Source: Bryobacteraceae bacterium
GTDB lineage: Bacteria > Acidobacteriota > Terriglobia > Bryobacterales > Bryobacteraceae
Assembly (NCBI GenBank): GCA_025928545.1
Contig: JAICJH010000044.1
Span: 1-56,336, forward strand
Direction of reading: 5' to 3'
Length of the DNA stretch: 56,336 nucleotides
Of the stretch, positions 8,131-16,697 are shown in pieces. Every line of letters starts with the position of its first letter. Position 1 is the stretch's first letter. The notes under the pieces were generated by a model. That model did not search any database. It saw only the letters and a program-made list of their open reading frames with translations, and was not told the DNA's origin. A program made the position numbers and the translations under genes.

Positions 8131-10347
8131 TTACAGGCCCGGGCCTTTCACGCCAAGCTCCTGGAGGAGTGGCGTCGCGCGATAAACAACCCGCAGCGCT
8201 TCGGCGATGCCTTCAGTCGAGACGTGCACGGCGCGCGCCTGTTCGTCGGTATAGAGGAAGACTTCGGGCAGGCTTTCGAGATTGCCATCGAAGGTCACGC
8301 CGACCAGTTCGCCGGCGGAATTGACCGCGGGACTTCCATAGTCTCCACCGCCAATATCCGCGGTCGAAACAAAATTCAGCGACGCAACGGGGTCAAGCTG
8401 ATCTCGGGAATCGAGCCATCGCTTTGGAACCTGGTAAGGGCCGTCGTTGTTCTTGCGGTAAAAGAGTCCGCTGAAAGTGGCGGCAAAGGGCGCCGCGGTA
8501 CCCGCGCGATCGGTGTAGCCCTTCACCACGCCAAAGGCCAGGCGGGGTGTGGATGTGCCGTCGGGATAATCGGCCGCACCAAACAGGCGGAAGCGGTATG
8601 CCGCAATTTTTTCAGCGGCGGAAGTTTCGAGCGAGCCGATGGTGTCTTCGTATTCTTTGCGGATCTTCTCGGCGGGCGGCTCCAGGATCAGCGCCAGTTT
8701 GATCAGCGGATCATCCGATTTTGCAACAGCATCTTTGCTGTTGAGGCTGGCGCGGAAAGCGGCGTCACCGAGCCTGGAAGTTTTCACCATGCCCGACGCC
8801 GACTCAGCCGTTGTCTTACCCGTGAGCAAGGCTTTCAGATTGATTTCTTTGATCTCGGGGCCGCCGCCACGGCCACCTCGACCGGGCCCATCCGGACCCG
8901 GACCGCCGAATCCTCCTCCTCCACGCCCTCCACGTCCTCCCGCAGGAGGGCCACCACCGCGGCCTCCGGCAGTCTGGGCGAGATTCACGGTTTTCAATTC
9001 ATCCAGATATTGGGTGAGCATCGCGGTTTCCACCGCTTCATTGATCAGGGCGTCCTGGTCGACAGGTAACCCGCGAACCAACTGCCGCGCGATCCTGAAT
9101 AGTTCCGATCCCGGAGCGGGCTGTAGTTCCAGGATCTGATAGTTCTTATCCTGCTGGCCCCATTTCTTATACGCGTTATCGACTTCGTCCCAAACCTTGG
9201 CGGCGTCCATGCCCAGCTTGGGGTTGCCTTCGACGGCGCGGCGGATTCGCAGGTCGAAGGCCGTCTTGCGCGTAACCAGGCGGTCGTCTTTCAGGCCGAT
9301 CACTTTGCCGGCTACTGTTTTATATTCGGCGAGAAACGCCGTGAGGGTTGCGAGCGCGGCGGGTTGGTCCGGGCCGCCTTTCGCCACCATGGCGCTGAGT
9401 TCAGTCACGCGCGGCTGCAGGCGCGCGATGCGGCGGGGCAGGGAGGTATCGCGCAGGAAGGTCAACTCGCCCGCCGTGATCACCCGTGAAGTCGGAGCCG
9501 GATTGCCTGAGGTGATTACGAAGTCGCCGTCCCTGACCGGTGCGTTATTCCACTTCAGAAAGTTCGGCGTTGCGGCCGGGCGGCCATTCTCGTATGCGCG
9601 GAGGAACGCTACATCCATGCCGTACCGCAGATACGAAATACTGTCGCGCTCGCGGCCGAAGAAGGCGATGGCATGCTCCGGCGCGAATACCAGGCGCAGG
9701 TCGGCGTAGCGTTTGTACTGGTAGAGATCGTAGCGGCTTCCGGAGAACAACTTGACAACGGTGCAGACGTTGCCGGATTTCGCGGCGCAATCGCTTTCAA
9801 TTTTCGCGATGTTGGCTGTGCGCTCGCGAAGCACCTGCGGCGATGCGGCCAGCTCTTTTGCCAGGCCCTTCGCTGTTTCGTCGCTCTTCACGGCGGCCGC
9901 GCCTTTGACCTGAGTTGTGACGTCTTCCATGCTCAGCAGGACGCCGGCTTCGAAACCCGGGCAAGCGAGTTCGGCGTTTTGCGTCGCCGCGTAGAAGCCT
10001 TCTGTTGTGTAATCGTGCTCTTTGCCGCTGAGCTTCGCAATGCAGGAGGACAGCAGATGCTGGTTGGTCAGGATCAGACCATTGGCGGAGACGAATGACC
10101 CGGTGCCGGCGCCGTTGTTCAACCGCACGGTGGAAAGGCGGAGATGTTTGGCGCTGGCCGGAGGCAGATCGAGAGAGCGCTTTTTAGCCGCGTCGCCGGA
10201 AGCGCCCGTTGCCCCGGAAGCCCCGGTCGCCTTGGGTAACTGGTTCCAGAGCCAAATGCCGTCATCGGCCCGGGCCGAGGTTGAAACCAGGGTCAGGAAC
10301 GCCGTACCAACAGCAAGCAAGCTACCGCGCATCGTCTTATTAGACAT
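8131..10347 (-). CDS. S46 (dipeptidyl-peptidase 7/11-like) peptidase homologue, nucleophile serine replaced
   Basis: The protein is 738 residues with a signal peptide (residues 1 to about 27), so it is exported. Family S46 enzymes release dipeptides from the N-termini of peptides in the periplasm. The general layout is present: LILTNQHL, where His97 matches the catalytic His of TNHHC; RYGMDVAFLRAY, with the Asp; and a C-terminal GELVGVTFDGN block. However, the position of the nucleophile in the family motif GNSGSP reads GDYGSP here (Tyr670, codon at 8338-8340). Around residues 450-495 there is a long Gly/Arg/Pro-rich low-complexity insertion. The ATG at 10347 is used; GTG at 10350 and ATG at 10332 are alternatives. 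Catalytic activity is doubtful. Confidence 0.85.
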   Translation of the reverse strand: MSNKTMRGSLLAVGTAFLTLVSTSARADDGIWLWNQLPKATGASGATGASGDAAKKRSLDLPPASAKHLRLSTVRLNNGAGTGSFVSANGLILTNQHLLSSCIAKLSGKEHDYTTEGFYAATQNAELACPGFEAGVLLSMEDVTTQVKGAAAVKSDETAKGLAKELAASPQVLRERTANIAKIESDCAAKSGNVCTVVKLFSGSRYDLYQYKRYADLRLVFAPEHAIAFFGRERDSISYLRYGMDVAFLRAYENGRPAATPNFLKWNNAPVRDGDFVITSGNPAPTSRVITAGELTFLRDTSLPRRIARLQPRVTELSAMVAKGGPDQPAALATLTAFLAEYKTVAGKVIGLKDDRLVTRKTAFDLRIRRAVEGNPKLGMDAAKVWDEVDNAYKKWGQQDKNYQILELQPAPGSELFRIARQLVRGLPVDQDALINEAVETAMLTQYLDELKTVNLAQTAGGRGGGPPAGGRGGRGGGGFGGPGPDGPGRGGRGGGPEIKEINLKALLTGKTTAESASGMVKTSRLGDAAFRASLNSKDAVAKSDDPLIKLALILEPPAEKIRKEYEDTIGSLETSAAEKIAAYRFRLFGAADYPDGTSTPRLAFGVVKGYTDRAGTAAPFAATFSGLFYRKNNDGPYQVPKRWLDSRDQLDPVASLNFVSTADIGGGDYGSPAVNSAGELVGVTFDGNLESLPEVFLYTDEQARAVHVSTEGIAEALRVVYRATPLLQELGVKGPGL

Positions 10348-10640
10348 CACCTGAATTGATTCTGCCGGGGCCGGAGTTCCAGGGCGAGGTTGAGTATTTT
10401 GTCAGAATGCGTTTACGCCTGGCGACGACGGGGCCTGGGTTATGGAATCAGGAGTCGTGGAATCAGCAGGTTGGCGAGAGCTGCACGCAGTCGAATGACA
10501 GGGAACTTCACAACTGTGTCGCCGAAATCTCACAGCGTTGTAACCTGTCGGGGCTACAAATGAAGCATGAGGTGCGGCGGCGGCATCAGCGGTGCGGTTG
10601 AACCCGGTGGCACCAGGCTTGCACCTTGGGTAAAACACCT
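10348..10640. other. Intergenic region between divergent genes
   Basis: Nothing with a recognisable coding signature was seen. The region must contain the promoters of the S46 peptidase homologue (minus) and the PAP2 protein (plus), but no clear promoter could be picked out by eye. Confidence 0.4.
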
Positions 10641-11189
10641 ATGACGCGATCACGCGCCATGCAAACGCTGTCCGCGCCGGATTACAGTCTGATGCGGTGC
10701 ATCAATCGCTGGCGTGCGCCTCGCTGGATTCGATGGTGGATGCAGCTTGCAACGCGCGCGGGCGATGGCTGGCTGTGGGGCGCAATCGGAATCGCGCTGC
10801 TGATTTCAGGCGATGGGCAGAGCGTCCATGCAGTGGAAGCGGCGGTGAGCGCAGTTGCTGTCGGCATCCTCGTATTTCACAACGTTAAGCGAGCGGTGGG
10901 CCGGGTGCGGCCACGGGAAATCGAACCGCATTGCTGGGCCCGAATCGTGACGCGTGACCGGTTTTCGTTCCCCTCAGGGCATTCGACCACGGCATTCGCT
11001 GTGGCTTTTTCGCTGGGGTCGTATTATCCCGAAGCCATGCCGTTGCTCATTATTCTCGCTGCGAATGTGGCGGTCTCGCGGATGATTGTCGGGATGCATT
11101 TTCTGACCGATGTGCTGGTGGGCTCCGCAATGGGTGCTTTGATCGGTTATGTCGCGTTCATAGAGTTTGCGCGTTACGGACTCGCGTAA
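10641..11189 (+). CDS. PAP2-family membrane phosphatase
   Basis: The product is 182 residues with several hydrophobic segments. It carries the three PAP2 signature blocks in order: KRAVGRVRP, then PSGHST (catalytic His), then SRMIVGMHFLTD (second His and nearby Asp). Members dephosphorylate lipid phosphates such as undecaprenyl pyrophosphate or phosphatidic acid at the membrane; which one applies here cannot be said. The ATG at 10641 is chosen over an upstream TTG at 10626. A 7-bp hairpin with a TCGG loop covers the stop region (11189-11206) but has no T-run. Confidence 0.9.
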   Translation: MTRSRAMQTLSAPDYSLMRCINRWRAPRWIRWWMQLATRAGDGWLWGAIGIALLISGDGQSVHAVEAAVSAVAVGILVFHNVKRAVGRVRPREIEPHCWARIVTRDRFSFPSGHSTTAFAVAFSLGSYYPEAMPLLIILAANVAVSRMIVGMHFLTDVLVGSAMGALIGYVAFIEFARYGLA

Positions 11190-11330
11190 CGCAAATCGGT
11201 TTGCGTCCCGGGCGTCGCCAGGCACATGTCCTGGGCCGTTCGGGCGCGCGCGGCGATGGCTCCGCGACCGTTCACGCCTTGTGTAAGAACGTGAACGCCC
11301 ACGGAGCAGCGCCAACGGATTGTCCACAAC

Positions 11331-11771
11331 CTAAGAGCTGTATTCCTGGCTCAGCCGACCCAGCGCTAAAGCACCCAGCGACAATCCAAAATCTCGCAGG
11401 GCGATATCGAAGTAGCCCGGAATCAGCAGCAGATTGATTACGATTCCCAGCAACCAAGCCGATACTACATAGGCTCCGATTCGCGGCTTGATCGCCACCA
11501 GAACACCAGCGATCATTTCGACAACGCCGATTGCGAGCATCAGCGGATGGGCTCCGACCGGCGACAACCTTGCAATTGCGGGGGCCAGATATTTGTCCCA
11601 GTCCACCAGCAGATGGAAGAATTTGTCCATGCCAGCGATGATTGGTGCCGCCGTGAAGGCGACTTGCAGAATCTGGAATGCCTGATGGGCAGGCGTCGAG
11701 ACGTGTGACGCAGTTTCACGCCGCGCATCGCCGAATGCGCCTTCCGCTCCGGTTGTCATTGTGTGTGCCAT
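11331..11771 (-). CDS. DoxX-like membrane protein
   Basis: The 146-residue protein has four hydrophobic segments arranged as in the DoxX/DoxD-like family: AFTAAPIIAGMDKF, a segment around HPLMLAIGVVEMIAGVLVAI, AYVVSAWLLGIVINLLL and a last helix near the C-terminus. The exact role of these small inner-membrane proteins is unsettled; some are linked to redox or thiosulfate metabolism. A GGAG ribosome binding site lies just upstream of the ATG. It is convergent with the PAP2 gene. In the 141 bases between them lies an 8-bp inverted repeat (CGTTCACG at 11269 and CGTGAACG at 11290) that may act as a terminator. Confidence 0.75.
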   Translation of the reverse strand: MAHTMTTGAEGAFGDARRETASHVSTPAHQAFQILQVAFTAAPIIAGMDKFFHLLVDWDKYLAPAIARLSPVGAHPLMLAIGVVEMIAGVLVAIKPRIGAYVVSAWLLGIVINLLLIPGYFDIALRDFGLSLGALALGRLSQEYSS

Positions 11772-11854
11772 AAATCACTCCTTCGGGCTGTTTGGCCCAG
11801 AGTGAATTCTGCACCCACCTGACCACTGGTTCCGGCGCACGCTGTGTTGTGTGA

Positions 11855-14596
11855 TTAAGCTCGCCGAATCACATAGTATGGCTGCGCGGAAAAGTCGCGA
11901 GGCAGACCTGGAAATAACGTGGCATCGCCGGTTTCGAGATGAACTTCGAAGTAATACTGCAGCGGATACGGGGAAGACGCGTACTCGGCTGGAATCGACG
12001 AATGGAAGCCATTTGCTCGCGCTTCCATTGGCGCAGTCCTCCACTTTTCCGCCTGATTCACGTGTCTGTAGCAGAGGTTTAGCTTGCCCGCAACGCCCGT
12101 GGGCAGCGCCGCTTCTATTACAACCGGGATACCGGGCCGGAAGCGCTTCACAGGCAGGTGCTGCAACGCCACCGCGGGACGGCGCGGCGTCGAGAGGGCC
12201 AACGCAATGGCAGCGCTGGCGGACGTGGGCGTAGTGTCGGCTTTCGCCGCCTCCATCGCCGCAATGTCGTCTTCAATTGCTTTCAACCGGTCCCGCCAGG
12301 TTCCGCGAAGCTGCGGCGTGTAACCGAACGTCAAATCGGGACGATACACGTTCGCCGCAGTTTCGATGATGGCCTTCCACGCATCGCGCGCGCTACGGTA
12401 TGCCTTCAACGCCTCCTCCCGGGCCGCGGGGTCGCCCGACCGGGAGTAGATGCCATACAGCACACCGGAACGAAATTTCGCCGCAAAAAATCGGCCCAGA
12501 CTGTTCTGGATCGAAATATCCACCGCCCAGCGCTGAAACTCGGGTGATGCAGCGGCGGTCTTCCCCGCGGCGGCGAGATTCTCGTCGGAATTATGCGCCA
12601 GCTCTTCCAGCCAGCTCGCCACTTCAACAGGCGAAAAAGTGGCTGCCCGCCTTCCGCTCAACAATTCCTCCGCGCATTCATCCACCGTGCTGAAGAGTTG
12701 TGAATCGAGCGGACTCACGGTGCCGAAGCGGCGGGGCGCCGGTGTGTCGCTGTACGGGTCGCGCGCGTTGGCGATCACGATCGATTGGTTCGTGTAGATT
12801 TCCGGCCAGTAGTTTGCATTTGCCGCCGAGGGCATGTGGGCCGTGGTGATGGTCGGCAGGATTCGGCTCGAAAGAGCGAGCGCCGCTTCAGCTCCTTCGG
12901 CAGCGGTGCCGAGTCTCTTTTTCAGAAAGCGCTTACGTGAATCCTCGTTCGACGCGGGATTGTAGATCGCGCGTCCCCAGATGCGATAGGTGTAGAGATA
13001 TTTCTCCCAGTCGTTGACGGATGGCGGCGCCACGCCCAGGTAACCGTTGCGGCCCCCCGCCAGACCTGAACCCTTGCGGCCCTTGAACGAAAGTGGCTCC
13101 ATCCATTCCACGCCATCGGTGCCGGCGAAGCTCGATGCGCGCCCGTATGCTGCCGCCATCAGGGGGTCTCCCCATAACAACAGCCGCTGGGTGCCCGGCC
13201 AGATGCGATGCAGTACAGCGAATTTGCGATCTTCACGCAGCAAGTCGCCATAGCCATACCGCATGAAGTTGCGCGAGCCGGTGCTGAGCGCCATCAACGC
13301 GCCTTTCTCGTTCCTGGCTGCGGCCTGCGGCATCTCGTTGGGGCGAATCGCCGCCTGATGATATGGCAGTCCCATGTGCTCGGCCCAGTATTTGGGCGAC
13401 ACGGTTGCAGGCATGCCGGTCGCCTCAGCGAGGCCGATCATTTCCGCGTCTATCCCCTTCGCGTGCTGGTCGATCTCGATCTTGCGACCAACTGCAGAGA
13501 TCCCCGAAAACACCGTCTTCCAGAACGGATAGCTCTCTTCCGGGACGCCGCTTTCGCCGTGTGTCCGGAACGTGACGCCGGTGATGCCGGGACACGCCAC
13601 AAGCAGCGCATGAAGCGCATCGCGGCAATATTCGGCATGTGTGGACGGCGATAGTCCAGCGATGCGATGCGTGGCGTTGGGTGTTGCATCGAAGTTCCAG
13701 GCGTGAGTCCAGAGGCCGAGCTGAAAGTCGATGCCCCGTTCGGCGGCGGCGGCGCTGATGTATTGGAGCATGCCGAGATTGCGCGCGCGTTCGTCGTCGG
13801 TCAACAAACCACCCTTCTCTTCGCCAAAGCGGGGCGCAATCTTCACCTGAACTTTATAGCCAGGCACATTGATCAGAAATGGATACGCGAAGTGCAGGTA
13901 AGAATCCCGGATTTCGTTCACAAAATCGTACCCAATGCCGAAACTCAGATTGATACGGTTGAACCGGTGGGTCGCGAGCATGGTGAGATAGTCGCGCCAC
14001 TGAGCCCGGTCGTAGAACCAGGGTTTGTCTTCCACCTCGCTGACGAATGCGCGCAGTACACTGCGAACGCGGTTAGCCGGCTGCTCCACAAGAGGGCGCG
14101 CAAACCGAAAAGCGTCCAGCGGTGCGGTTGCGTGATCGAACCGGTCGGCTAATTCGAGCAGCGCGTAGACCAGGCCACGCGGGTCGCGCGCCGCAACGAT
14201 GAGCATCCTGTGGTTTCCGGGGGTGCCCGTGGCTATGTTGGCGTTCGAAAGTGTAAACGATTCCCGGACAGCGGGCGGGACGGAGGCTTTCGGCATGACG
14301 GCGGGCGCGGTGAAGGCAGGTCCGGAAATAACCACGCCAGTCTCGCCCGGCAATATCTGGCCTGGCTTCGTGATGATGCGGACTGTGAGGTCGCGAGCCT
14401 GAAGCCGCCCCATCAGTTCTGTAATCGCCCACCTCGATGGAGGCGCGGCGACGACGGGATCCGCCGGATCAATCACCAGCGTCACTGTTGAGGTTGCCGC
14501 GGTGCCCGGGCCTGGCGGCTGACCCAGAGTGGTGCCGAGATCGGCACTCAGCGCCGCCGCGCCACCTGCTGTTTTCAAGAACGCGCGTCGCTTCAT
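11855..14596 (-). CDS. Tat-exported glycoside-hydrolase-like protein
   Basis: The protein is 913 residues from the ATG at 14596, where a twin-arginine signal begins (MKRRAFLKTAGGAAALSA), so it is exported folded by the Tat system. Residues ~30-160 resemble the N-terminal domain that precedes catalytic barrels in GH20/GH67/GH115-type enzymes (VTLVIDPADP...WAITELMGRL). The middle part has barrel-like segments with THRFNRINLSFG, TFRTHGESGVPEE and EIDQHAKGIDAEMIGLAEATG. The last ~110 residues form a beta-sandwich. A role in degrading or modifying plant or exopolysaccharide is inferred; the exact family and catalytic acids were not fixed. The longer open frame to 14863 overlaps the hfq gene region and is not used. 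Confidence 0.65.
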   Translation of the reverse strand: MKRRAFLKTAGGAAALSADLGTTLGQPPGPGTAATSTVTLVIDPADPVVAAPPSRWAITELMGRLQARDLTVRIITKPGQILPGETGVVISGPAFTAPAVMPKASVPPAVRESFTLSNANIATGTPGNHRMLIVAARDPRGLVYALLELADRFDHATAPLDAFRFARPLVEQPANRVRSVLRAFVSEVEDKPWFYDRAQWRDYLTMLATHRFNRINLSFGIGYDFVNEIRDSYLHFAYPFLINVPGYKVQVKIAPRFGEEKGGLLTDDERARNLGMLQYISAAAAERGIDFQLGLWTHAWNFDATPNATHRIAGLSPSTHAEYCRDALHALLVACPGITGVTFRTHGESGVPEESYPFWKTVFSGISAVGRKIEIDQHAKGIDAEMIGLAEATGMPATVSPKYWAEHMGLPYHQAAIRPNEMPQAAARNEKGALMALSTGSRNFMRYGYGDLLREDRKFAVLHRIWPGTQRLLLWGDPLMAAAYGRASSFAGTDGVEWMEPLSFKGRKGSGLAGGRNGYLGVAPPSVNDWEKYLYTYRIWGRAIYNPASNEDSRKRFLKKRLGTAAEGAEAALALSSRILPTITTAHMPSAANANYWPEIYTNQSIVIANARDPYSDTPAPRRFGTVSPLDSQLFSTVDECAEELLSGRRAATFSPVEVASWLEELAHNSDENLAAAGKTAAASPEFQRWAVDISIQNSLGRFFAAKFRSGVLYGIYSRSGDPAAREEALKAYRSARDAWKAIIETAANVYRPDLTFGYTPQLRGTWRDRLKAIEDDIAAMEAAKADTTPTSASAAIALALSTPRRPAVALQHLPVKRFRPGIPVVIEAALPTGVAGKLNLCYRHVNQAEKWRTAPMEARANGFHSSIPAEYASSPYPLQYYFEVHLETGDATLFPGLPRDFSAQPYYVIRRA

Positions 14597-14747
14597 TCTG
14601 CGCTTATGATATCGCCGCGCCAGTCCCGGTTTCGGCCGCCGGACGGACGGCGCGACCGGGTGTGTTATCAATGGTGAAAAGGCTGGAAGCAAACACCCTG
14701 TTGGTTTCTGCGTGTCTTGTATAGTCCGCGCGCCGAGCCCAGCTTCC

Positions 14748-15071
14748 ATGAGTGAAAGGAATCCCGTGGACTCCCCTAACCGCAAGTTGATCCGCCCATC
14801 GTTTAACGATGTGAAAGAAAAGATGGAGCAGCCCCGTAAGGCGCCGCCGCAGAAGCGCCCCACGCCGCCGGATCAGACCAACGCGGAGAATTTTTACTAC
14901 GTCAAGCAAATGCAGGCCAAGACGCCTATGGTGATCACCCTCAAGGACGGCGAAGTCCTTAAAGGAAGCATCGAGTGGTACGACCGCTCATGCCTCAAAG
15001 TGAATCGCGATGGCGAACCCAACATATTGGTCTATAAGAGCAACATCAAATACATGCATAAGGACGAATAG
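14748..15071 (+). CDS. hfq: RNA chaperone Hfq (N-terminally extended)
   Basis: The C-terminal 60 residues carry the Sm fold: FYYVKQMQAKTPMVITLKDG, then EVLKGSIEWYDRSCLKV, then ILVYKSNIKYM (Sm2). Hfq hexamers pair small RNAs with mRNAs. The 107-residue product has a basic, proline-rich N-terminal extension of ~50 residues, longer than in E. coli, where the extra tail is C-terminal. The ATG at 14748 is used because it gives a plausible N-terminus (MSERNPVDSPNRK). The Sm2 YKH motif is YKS here. It is divergent from the Tat glycosidase-like gene. Confidence 0.85.
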   Translation: MSERNPVDSPNRKLIRPSFNDVKEKMEQPRKAPPQKRPTPPDQTNAENFYYVKQMQAKTPMVITLKDGEVLKGSIEWYDRSCLKVNRDGEPNILVYKSNIKYMHKDE

Positions 15072-15088
15072 TCCTTTATCCGGCCAGG

Positions 15089-15559
15089 CTATTGCCGGCG
15101 ACGCTGCGCTAACCGGTAATCGCGCCGTTCACCCGCGCGCTCGTAACGCCGCTTTTCATTGTCCGTTTGCGGAATCACCGGAGGCACGGGGACGCTCTTG
15201 CCCTCCCGGGTCACGGCCACAAACGTAAGAAACGCCGACGAAACGTGCTTCTCTTCCCCGCGAATCAGATCTTCCACCCACACCTTTACTCCCACTTCCA
15301 TGGATGAGTGGAACGCGCGGTTCACGCTGGCGCGCAATCTTACAAGCTGGCCGATGCGCACAGGGTGAATGAAATCCATGTGGTCAACCGATGCGGTGAC
15401 CACCGGATTGCGGCAATGCTTCATGGCCGCAATTGCGCCCGCCAAATCCACCAGATGCATGATCTTGCCGCCCAGAAGATTGCCGAGTCCGTTGGCATCG
15501 TTGGGCAACGCGAGTTCCGAATACTCCGATGCCGATTCACTGACAAAACGTCCGTCCAT
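15089..15559 (-). CDS. Acyl-CoA thioesterase, hotdog fold (YciA/BACH type)
   Basis: This 156-residue protein fits the acyl-CoA thioesterase II group. It has NANGLGNLLGGKIMHLVDLA near the N-terminus, where the N/G-x-GG-x-hydrophobic-H/D pattern holds the active site. It continues with TASVDHMDFIHPVRIGQLVR and SSAFLTFVAV. Such enzymes hydrolyse acyl-CoAs to free acids. The C-terminus is a charged Arg-rich tail. The ATG at 15559 has GGAAGG nine bases upstream and is preferred over a GTG at 15580. Confidence 0.85.
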   Translation of the reverse strand: MDGRFVSESASEYSELALPNDANGLGNLLGGKIMHLVDLAGAIAAMKHCRNPVVTASVDHMDFIHPVRIGQLVRLRASVNRAFHSSMEVGVKVWVEDLIRGEEKHVSSAFLTFVAVTREGKSVPVPPVIPQTDNEKRRYERAGERRDYRLAQRRRQ

Positions 15560-15595
15560 TTTTGTTAGCCTTCCCGCCACTTCGCCCTGTTCATC

Positions 15596-16027
15596 TTACG
15601 GATGCGCGGCGGTCGCACTTCGATCCACCCAACCCGGGTTGCCGCTGGTTTGCCGCACGTATGCCGCGGCACAGGCATACGTCTGCGCCCCGAGTGGGTC
15701 AGTCTGCCGTTCCCTGGCATGGCCGGTCTCCACTTCCAGCCGGCCCACTGCTACCGGATGATGATTGCGCTCGACAGCCCAGGAGATTTGGACAAGACTG
15801 CCGTGCGCTTCGTAAACAAGCAAACGGACAGCGTCGGCATCCGAATGCATCGCTTTGGCACAATGGCCGCGCGCGTAGCCGAAGTTGCAGTAGCGGCGCA
15901 ATGTGTCATGATCGATTGCCGCCGCCGGCTCGGCCGCGCAATAGCCGTCGTACAGATCTCCGAGCGGAGGCGCAACGGAAACCAATTCGCCCAGCGGCGA
16001 AGTGGGGATAAAGAGCGGACAGGCCAT
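15596..16027 (-). CDS. Conserved-looking hypothetical Cys-containing protein
   Basis: I do not recognise a named family. The 143-residue product has a patterned N-terminal half: MACPLFIP, PPLGDLYDGYCAAEP, then RRYCNFGYARGHC, giving several cysteines with a CNxGYARGxC motif that could bind a metal or form disulfides. The C-terminal half is less patterned. It has no signal peptide or membrane segment. Its ATG lies only 26 bases from the ATG of the divergent TPR gene, so the two promoters overlap; no ribosome binding site is visible for either. Confidence 0.55.
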   Translation of the reverse strand: MACPLFIPTSPLGELVSVAPPLGDLYDGYCAAEPAAAIDHDTLRRYCNFGYARGHCAKAMHSDADAVRLLVYEAHGSLVQISWAVERNHHPVAVGRLEVETGHARERQTDPLGAQTYACAAAYVRQTSGNPGWVDRSATAAHP

Positions 16028-16053
16028 TACTGGACGTTATAGTAGCAATAGCA

Positions 16054-16368
16054 ATGGCAAACGGTCGTGTAGAGATCCTCAAATCGATGGTGGAGCAGAA
16101 TCCGGCGGATGCGTTCGGCCGTTACGGGCTCGCCATGGAGTATGTCAACAGTGGCGATCTGGAAGCCGCAGTCGGGCAGTTTCAGACACTGCTGCAGCAC
16201 AACCCCAACTATGCCGCCGGTTATTTCCACGGCGGGCAGACGCTCGAAAAGCTGGGACGGGTGGACGAAGCCAAGGCGCTGTACCGTAAGGGCATAGAAG
16301 TAACGACGGCGACCGGCGACGGCCATACGCGCAGTGAACTGGAAGGGGCGCTCTCTCTTCTCGGCTGA
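16054..16368 (+). CDS. Small TPR-repeat protein
   Basis: The 104-residue protein is built of about two tetratricopeptide repeats: PADAFGRYGLAMEYVNSGDL and PNYAAGYFHGGQTLEKLGRV, each with the small-residue pattern of TPR helices. It has no signal peptide, so it is likely a cytoplasmic protein-interaction module. It is followed after 32 bases by the PqqD gene on the same strand and may be the first gene of that transcript. Confidence 0.8.
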   Translation: MANGRVEILKSMVEQNPADAFGRYGLAMEYVNSGDLEAAVGQFQTLLQHNPNYAAGYFHGGQTLEKLGRVDEAKALYRKGIEVTTATGDGHTRSELEGALSLLG

Positions 16369-16400
16369 GCCTTTGTTGCGCCCGCCCAAATCTGCTAAAT

Positions 16401-16697
16401 ATGAATGTGATGCAACTCCGCGACGATGTGCATTTTTCCTGCCCTTTCCATGTGACAACCAACCAGATCGAAGACGAACTGGTCGCTTTGAACCTGGAGA
16501 CGAGCTTCTATTACGGAGTAGACGGTATCGGCACTCAGATCTGGCGCCTGCTGATCGACGAAAATCTGACGCTCGCCGAGGCCTGCGGGAAACTGCTCGA
16601 GGAGTATGACGTGGACGCCGATACGTGCCGGCGCGAAGTGCGCGCTTTCGTGGAGCAATTGATCGATGCAAAGCTTCTGGAGACGGTGGCGGCGTAG
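16401..16697 (+). CDS. PqqD-family RiPP recognition protein (lasso B1-like)
   Basis: This 98-residue protein matches the PqqD fold: an N-terminal strand pair, LETSFYYGVDGIGTQIWRLL in the position of the family's Y-x-LN-x-G-x-x-IW block, then LLEEYDVDADTCRREVRAFV and a last helix. PqqD-like domains are RiPP recognition elements that bind the leader peptide and hand it to modifying enzymes; in lasso systems the free-standing version is B1. The next gene is a lasso B2-like protease overlapping it by 32 bases, which fits a B1-B2 pair. No clear ribosome binding site was seen. Confidence 0.85.
   Translation: MNVMQLRDDVHFSCPFHVTTNQIEDELVALNLETSFYYGVDGIGTQIWRLLIDENLTLAEACGKLLEEYDVDADTCRREVRAFVEQLIDAKLLETVAA

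Noticed and set aside
7942..9069. 375-aa plus-strand frame across the ilvA and S46 genes
   Set aside because: Antisense to two recognisable genes and repetitive at its end because it mirrors the Gly/Arg-rich insertion.
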